Shown piece by piece: positions 58,011 through 64,000 of a DNA stretch of 64,000 nt. Source of the DNA: Beta vulgaris subsp. vulgaris (lineage: Eukaryota > Streptophyta > Magnoliopsida > Caryophyllales > Amaranthaceae); the NCBI RefSeq assembly GCF_026745355.1, contig NC_079203.1, forward strand, positions 2,361,249 to 2,425,248, given 5' to 3'. Below the pieces are notes generated by a model. That model was given only the letters and a program-made list of their open reading frames with translations, did not search any database and was not told the DNA's origin. Within the stretch, counting starts at the first letter, position 1, and every line of letters begins with the position of its first letter. The position numbers and the translations under genes are program-made.

Positions 58011-58400
58011 GTGTTCGCTGTAAATGTAGTACTAATTAAAGATGTTATATCTTTTCAAAAATTACCTTTTCCCCGGTGGTTTTATGTTTCTCACGCGATT
58101 CTCTTTTTCTCTCAACCAAAAAAGAATGTGAGGCTTCTCTCTCGCTCCCTTTCTCTGCAACAAGCCAACAACATACTCCATCGATATGTCGATTGGCGTC
58201 GGCAACCAAAAGCCCCAAAGTTTTATTCTCCTTTTCTTAACCTGGTGCTAATTTTCAGATCTAGGGTTCCAGAAACCCTAACAATTGTTCTGCTTCCTTC
58301 CTCTTGCTCCGAAATGCCAATTTCGTCGATTTAGGTCGCGTTCCACATCAACTAGGTGCATAAACGAATCACGTTTAGGAATGAGCGAATTGAAACATGA
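58011..58400 (+). other. Possible gene-leader fragment
   Basis: C/T-rich sequence with CAGATCTAGGGTTCCAGAAA resembles a plant 5' UTR. A 107-codon frame (58011-58334) runs through it but has no recognisable domain. It lies between two transposons and may be a captured or truncated piece of a gene. Confidence 0.2.
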
Positions 58401-58467
58401 TTTGCAGGGGATGGGGGCGAATTAGGTAGCCCTGCCAATAACTATTCTTTTTTAAAAATGGGACATA

Positions 58468-58641
58468 GGGCTTGTTGAATTCGGCATAAAACCACTGAAT
58501 TGAATTGATTGCAACTGAACTAAATTGTAAGTAACACTAATGATGATAAATTAGAAACTGAACTGACTGAACTGATTAGAACTGAACTGATTGCAACTAG
58601 ACTGAACTAAACTGAAAATAAGTTGGGGGGGGAACATACCC
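58468..58641. mobile_element. Harbinger/Tourist-like MITE, short copy
   Basis: Ends GGGCTTGTTGAATTCGGCAT and the inverted GGGTATGTTCCCCCCCCAAC, with ATA and TTA outside. The interior is ACTGAACTGA repeats, as in its relatives. 174 bp, the smallest member here. Confidence 0.75.
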
Positions 58642-59079
58642 TTATTAAGAAAGTCCGTGGAATTATATAAGCATGGCAAGCAAAGTCAGGTTTAAAACTG
58701 GTGAATAGGCGAGATTAATACATATGAGGTTTGATCAAACCATAAGCGCGGGGAAATAGAGGCATATAAGCCTATTATATCCTAGCAAATAGCAATGATT
58801 TAGCGAGTGAAGTCGTATCCCTACACAACTAACATATGATAACTTATATGATTTTTTAGGAGTAATAACGTTAATCACCTTTTTCTCCCGTGTTGAGACT
58901 GGATAATTACCAGTCGTTGTCCTTTGTTGTGAGCATAAGGAGAGATAATATATAAATAATGTAGTTTATTAAGAGAGAGGGAAAAAACAAGCAAAAGTCC
59001 TTATGCCCAGTTCGTTGGAAGAACCAAATAGAAGGGAGGACGAAGCACTAGATGTGGATGATGAGTGATATTTGTATTA

Positions 59080-59960
59080 CTCAAATACCTAATTTTCCTC
59101 ATGTTTAGAGTAATTTTTCCTCTTCATTTATCATTTTCTAGCTTATTTGGCGTAACTTATAATAACTGAGTTATTTGTATCTTATTTGTGAATATTATTT
59201 ATTTTGGCTATTTATATAGGGTTTGGTAATGTTTATCTGTGTTTGATCGTGTAGGATCAACCTTAGAGGTCTCCATACCACACACCAAGCATAGGGTGGA
59301 GCAATTTTGCCAAAATAAGAGCTTTTGGAAGGATTTGTGCACAAGGGTCATAGTAAAACGGTCATAAATTTCATCATAAACAATATTTTAAGTTATTCAA
59401 GTTAAAGATGAAAGTTTAGCTGGATAGCTTTCCAACAAGTAGTCACAATCTCGATTCCAATGAAAAATGAAAGAGATATGGCTCTTTGAAATCAGGTGCG
59501 TCTGCTGGCTCGCCCGAGTTGTGACCAACCCGCCCGGGCTCTTCAGCCCGCCCAAGCTATTACCCTGCCCGCCCGGGCTTCTGAGGAGTGGAGCTTCTAA
59601 ATCGATGACCCTGCACCATCCAGGCCTTGACCCAGCCTGTCCGAGTTGTTTTGGTTAGCCCTCCCGAACTGCTGTTATTCGCACGTTTTTCTTTGGCCCA
59701 TTTTGTTTACGACAATGTAATTAAGGGAGAGTATAAATACCCCCCCTTAGCCCATTTTAAGGAACCGAGTTTTATTTTATTCACCACTCTTAGGTTTAGA
59801 ATATTTTTTGCGCTTTAGGGAGGATTAGCCTCCATAGCTTAGTTTAGGGGAAAAATGAGAAAACTCAAAGAGAAATTGAAGATTTGGAGGTTCCAGGGTG
59901 ACAATTTGTATTTGAAGATTCAACAATTTATCTATGAGCATTTCTTACTCTCTCTCTCTC
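59080..59960 (+). mobile_element. LTR-like segment with GC-rich repeat island
   Basis: The island 59495-59665 repeats CCCGCCCGGGCT and CCGAGTTGT-like motifs. A TATAAATACCC box follows at 59732-59742, then an LTR-leader-like region to the (TC)n tract at 59949-59966. Ends and duplication are not resolved. Frames at 59467-59818 cross the island and are not called genes. Confidence 0.45.
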
Positions 59961-59966
59961 TCTCTA

Positions 59967-60743
59967 TTATTTTATTGCTTTATTTTAATTATTTTCATTA
60001 TTTAATCTTCATGTTTAATAGTTAATCTAGATTAAAATTTTCATTTTTTCCTAGTTTCTTCTTGTTTGTTCACTAAATTTTGTTTTGTTTTTGCTTATTT
60101 AAAATATTGCTTTTTGGTTTTTGCTATTTTTGAATTGGTGATTTATTGCTAGTTTTTCCATATTTAGGATGTTTGGTAGTATAATGGGTAGTGAGTAGTT
60201 CATTAACTAGGATTGGGAGTAGTCCAATCATTGTTTGCATCTTATCTTTATAAGTAGAGTTTATTGGGTTGGTTATGCTTGTGATTTGTGCAATTTCAAT
60301 CTTTGATGTTGATTGGTGACTTAGTTGATGTGAATTCCATTACCTTTCGATCCTTTTGTTGCCTATTTAATGGTTTACTTTTATGTGGTTAACCTTCATG
60401 ATTGATTAATCAGTTGCTACACATCACTTGTTGATTGGTATTAACTTGGGTTTAATTTTAATTCCTAACTTGGCCTAGTTAGGTGATAACATCTCGCAAT
60501 AATATGTTTTGTTGTCATAATTAGAACTCTAAACTCCCTAACAACGATTTTAGAGGTCTTTAGGTTTATTTATTCCCTTTGCATATCCCCAATACGTGTC
60601 AATCCTTATATCTCTACTCGGTTGTTGGATGTGAACTATGATTGTGTTGTTTTCTCATTCTTAGTGTTTTTCCTAATTTGATCTCAATAGTTTATACCCC
60701 TGGTTTAACCAAAATTTGACGATTTCTTCGGCCTAGCTTATTA
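59967..60743. other. T-rich spacer, no gene seen
   Basis: No coding sequence, RNA gene or transposon terminus recognised. It might continue the LTR-like element to its left. Confidence 0.35.
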
Positions 60744-60752
60744 TTAAATTAA

Positions 60753-62000
60753 TGGTTTTTTCACCATATACCCCTGACAAATTTTTTTTTGCACCGTATA
60801 CCCTTTCAACTTTTCAAATTCACCATATACCCCTCACCTTTCGAAAAATACATCAACTTACCCTTTTGACTAACGGAAGGCTAACGCCGTTAGTCATTAA
60901 CCTCTAATCCCCCTCTAACCCTAATTAACTACCCTAAACCTATGCCAAACCCTAACCCTAATCCCTAATCTAATACCTAACCTAACCACCCCTCCACCCC
61001 TTACCACCCACTCCCCAGCAGCCCACCCTCCCCATTACCCACCACCCCGAAGCCCCCTATCCCCACCACCTCCGAAGCCCACCCACCCCTCTCGCGCGGC
61101 CCTCCCCCACCCCACCACCCCGAAGCCTCCCTCCCCACTCCCCGCAGCCTCTCCCCACCCCCGCATCTCCCGACTCAAATTCCCCTCCCCTGTAAACTTG
61201 CCGGAGAAGAACAAAAAAACGCATGAAGGGGGTTCGATTTTTGCGCATCTGGGTTACTGTAGCGGGAAGGGGGTTCGCGATAGGGGAAGGGGAGGGGAGG
61301 GGGGGTTCGCGCAACAGGGGAAGGGGAGGGGAGGGGGGTTCGATTAGCAGCAGGGGAGGGGTTCATGCAGCAGTGGAAGGGGCGGGGAGGGGGGGTTCGC
61401 GCAGCAGGGGAAGGGGAGGGGGTTCGCGCAGCAGGCGCAGGGGAGGGCGGTCAGCGGGGGAAGGGGAAGGGTGGTGGTGGTGAGGGAAGGGGAGAGGGAG
61501 GGGGGTCAGCGGGTTAAGGGGATGGGTGGTGGTCGTGACGGGGGAAGGGGAGGGGGGTCAGCGGGTTAAGGGGAAGGGTGGTGGTCGTGACGGGGGAAGG
61601 GGAGGGGGTCAGCGGGGGAAAAGGGCGGGTGGTGGTGGTGACAGGTGGTGGTGGTGACGGGTGGTGGTGGTGATGGGGTGGTGGTGCAGTGGGGTAAGTG
61701 GTGGTTAAGGTTAGGGCCCAAATACGTGGTTAGGGTTAGGGCCCAAGTTAGTGGTTAGGGATAGGGCCCAAGTTACTGTATTAGATTAGGGTTAGGGTTA
61801 GAATTAGGGTTTGATTTAGGTTAGTTAATTAGGATTAAGGGAGGATTGGGGCCTAATGAGTAACGGAAGACTAACGCCGTTAGTCATAAGGGCATGCTGA
61901 TGTATTTTTTGAAAGGTGAGGGGTATATGGTGAATTTGGAAACTTGCGAGGGTATACGGTGCAAAAAAAAATTTGTCAGGGGTATATGGTGAAAAAACCG
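60753..62000. mobile_element. MULE-like element, 1248 bp, exact 9-bp duplication
   Basis: About 145-bp terminal inverted repeats (GGTTTTTTCACCATATACCC at each end) are flanked by TTAAATTAA at 60744-60752 and 62001-62009. The 9-bp duplication indicates a Mutator-type transposase. Inward of the repeats the left arm is C-rich with CCCTAACCC words and the right arm is G-rich. A GGGGAAGGGGAGGGG minisatellite lies at about 61260-61620. No transposase gene. Frames at 61057-61483 are repeat-derived. Confidence 0.9.
61260..61620 (+). repeat. G-rich minisatellite with G-quadruplex potential
   Basis: Irregular tandem units of GGGGAAGGGGAGGGGGG(G)TTCGCGCAG type, about 28-45 bp each, on the plus strand. 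Many runs of four or more G separated by one or two bases meet the usual G-quadruplex pattern. Confidence 0.9.
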
Positions 62001-62509
62001 TTAAATTAACACATATATATTGATGCACCTTAATCCTTAATCCTTGTTGAAAAATGACCATTGCTTGTCACTTTACTTAGTTTAGTGGTCTAGTTAGGTT
62101 TTGTTTGACTTCAGGAGAATAGTGACGACCTAGTTTTCCTTATGTCGGTGGACATGTGGTGAGCAAAAATGGTAGGGTATGAGAAATAATAATAATAATA
62201 GTAAGGATGTGATGACCATAAATTGATGGGCAACCATTGGTAGTAAGAAAATATTGGTTTTTGAATGAGCAAAGCACAAATAAGATGGAAGAGAAGAAAA
62301 TAATAAAAAAATTGATGACCTTAAATAAAGGGCAACCATTAGATATGCGCAAAAAAGGAAGAACCCCATGCTCATCTTCAATGTAATATGCCGGCAGTGG
62401 AGGCCCCCCTTCGACATACGCAGGTGGTGGAGTATACTCGAACTTTATTTGGCTTCTTCTACTATGGTTGTTTGATCATACAAATCTAAACTATTAAGCC
62501 TCATATATA

Positions 62510-62790
62510 CCACCTCTGTTTTTTTAGTTAATTCGTTTTTCTTGGGCACACATGCCAAATTGACAATGCACGATTTTAGACCTTGATATCTCTAATTATC
62601 AATAAGCAAAATTTCAAAAAGTTAATATTATAAAAATATACATTGAGACGAATCTAATAAGATCCCACATGACTATATTTTTTTTCTTTAAGTACAAATC
62701 ACAAAAGATACTCAAAGTTACACATGTGAATAGTGTCAAAAATCAAAACAGATCATCTAAAAAAATCGAAGCAAGTACTTTGTTGTCGAT
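62510..62790. mobile_element. Diverged MITE related to 27509-27763
   Basis: Contains GAGACGAATCTAATAAGATC and CCCACATGACTATATTTTTT, nearly word for word as in the MITE at 27509. It has a CCTCTGTTTTTTTAGTTAAT left end; the right end is weak. Confidence 0.5.
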
Positions 62791-62919
62791 AAAATGCAAA
62801 TAACTATATAAGGAGTTTATAGGAGCTCATCTGCTCATAGTTCATTGCAGAAAAGATTCTATTATTTGTTTTGGGGGATAATATCATATCTAAGAGCAGT
62901 TCATGTTTATGAGTTTTTT

Positions 62920-63110
62920 TTTTTTTTGGTAGAGCATTTGATGTCTAGCTCTTAGAGGATTCCAGCTCGAATTTCAAATGAACTAGGAACATAGGATTTG
63001 TTTTGTAAGATAAGATAAGAGAAATCAGGGATCCCACTTTATAAGATGCAAGAATCGAATCCTTATTACTAAGGTAGAAGGAAAATCTCCAACCAACTAT
63101 GCCAACCTTA
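62920..63110 (-). mobile_element. tRNA-derived SINE
   Basis: On the minus strand it starts TAAGGTTGGCATAGTTGGTT (A-box region) and has AAGGATTCGATTCTTGCATC (B box). It ends in a poly-A tail (T run at about 62918-62932 on the plus strand). It directly abuts the Harbinger-like MITE at 63111. Confidence 0.65.
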
Positions 63111-63333
63111 GGGCCTGTTATCTTCGGCATAAAACAACTGAATTGAATTGACTGAACTGAACTGAAGTGAATTGAATTGAATTGAACTGAAATGAATAAT
63201 GATATGAGAGAGTAAAAGTATTGTCCAGAGCTGAACTGAACTGAACTGAATTGAATTGTACTGAACTGAATTGAACTGAACTGAACTGATTTGAACTTAA
63301 CTGAACTGAAAATAAGCTGGGGAGAACAGTCCC
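63111..63333. mobile_element. Harbinger/Tourist-like MITE with exact TTA duplication
   Basis: Ends GGGCCTGTTATCTTCGGCAT and the inverted GGGACTGTTCTCCCCAGCTT, flanked by TTA at 63108-63110 and 63334-63336. The interior is (CTGAA)n. The best-bounded member of the four-copy family. Confidence 0.88.
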
Positions 63334-63336
63334 TTA

Positions 63337-64000
63337 TTCTTTATAATTATGTAAATTATAAAGCTCTTTTATGTACTATTGCAAAATGTACTAAAAAGGC
63401 TAATTCTATAAAAAAGATTTGGAACTTCAAGTTGAGAGTAACACGAGCTTTCCAAAAAAAATTTTTTTGGCACATATATGATTTGCATAAGTTGAATAAA
63501 TATGATTGGTATCAAACAAATCGGGTAAATAGGAAGGTCAATTAAAACCCATTTCATTTTGTGCAAATCAAGTTTGTACAACTTGGCATCCTAACTAAGG
63601 CAAATTTCTAAACATTCAAACTTTGTATTAACAATTCTTATCATTTACAATTCGAACACTTTAACTAACTTTTAACAAAGGTATGCTGAGACAAGGAAGA
63701 AAGAAGGCTGAGAGTAGAAACAACCCAAAGCAAGGCCTACAATTGAGTTAGACTAGACTTCATCATCAGCTAGCAACAACTGAAACTTCAAACCAAATGT
63801 TCATCGTTCGAAACAGAATACTTTGTTCCCAACTCAATGGACCAAAAGCATACAACGGTTATAGAGTGCCGCGATGAAATTCGTAAGTAAAGAAACATGA
63901 TGATTGATGAATACACTACTTAAGATTTTGGGGAGCCAACAACAACAATAATATACCTGCAATTTATAGGAGGAGCAAAAAATAATAAAAAATGCAAATA
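63337..64000. other. AT-rich edge of window, no gene seen
   Basis: The frame at 63291-63545 starts inside the MITE and has no motif. Nothing else recognised. Confidence 0.4.

Noticed and set aside
61057..61483. Pro/Arg/Gly-rich frames on both strands
   Set aside because: Direct products of the C-rich and G-rich arms of the MULE-like element.
60900..61850. Possible telomere or interstitial telomeric tract
   Set aside because: The repeats are irregular, not TTTAGGG in tandem, and are inverted within a bounded transposon.

Overview
This is a plant nuclear window. The DNA is AT-rich, the one clear host gene has GT-AG introns, and the rest is dominated by plant transposon families: Copia LTR elements, LINEs with plant-type RNase H, tRNA-derived SINEs, Stowaway, hAT, Harbinger-like and MULE-like elements, and Helitrons. 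I infer a eudicot. The repeat style made me think of Caryophyllales (Amaranthaceae), but the sequence does not prove this. There is no prokaryotic organisation, and I could confirm no tRNA, rRNA or CRISPR locus.

The only confident host gene is on the minus strand at 20524-24674: a four-exon YUCCA flavin monooxygenase (about 404 aa), the enzyme that turns indole-3-pyruvate into auxin. Its introns carry a Stowaway MITE and a diverged tandem duplication. Its leader and promoter carry a CAGAGC(A)n repeat and an (AT)n tract. A two-TM ORF (48559-48855, minus) and a possible two-exon fragment (9646-10132, plus) are weak candidates.

Layout. 0.7-16 kb: LINE remnants, Helitrons, hAT and Stowaway MITEs, and SINEs, many with exact target-site duplications and several nested. 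16.3-18.7 kb: a solo LTR (exact 5-bp duplication, palindromic minisatellite) and a second LTR-like segment. 20.5-25 kb: the YUCCA gene. 26.4-28.2 kb: fold-back MITE-type repeats. 29.3-34 kb: a Helitron, LTR fragments, a 5'-truncated Copia element and a SINE. 35.5-41.4 kb: a complete but frame-disrupted Copia retrotransposon on the minus strand. 42-50 kb: LTR-like pieces, SINE-like sequences, a LINE end, and a Stowaway element with a nested inverted-repeat element. 52-63 kb: a cluster of four Harbinger/Tourist-like elements with internal TTCAG arrays, an hAT element with a nested palindrome-ended 95-bp satellite, and a 1.25-kb MULE-like element with a 9-bp duplication and a strongly C/G-skewed core.

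The most unusual pattern is shared by six apparently unrelated LTR-like segments (seven copies). Each has one short GC-rich island of repeated, often palindromic motifs lying roughly 70-180 bp upstream of its TATA box, against an AT-rich background. Other notable points are indel-dominated damage in the Copia element, which may be an assembly artefact, and a possible self-complementary priming site in that element.
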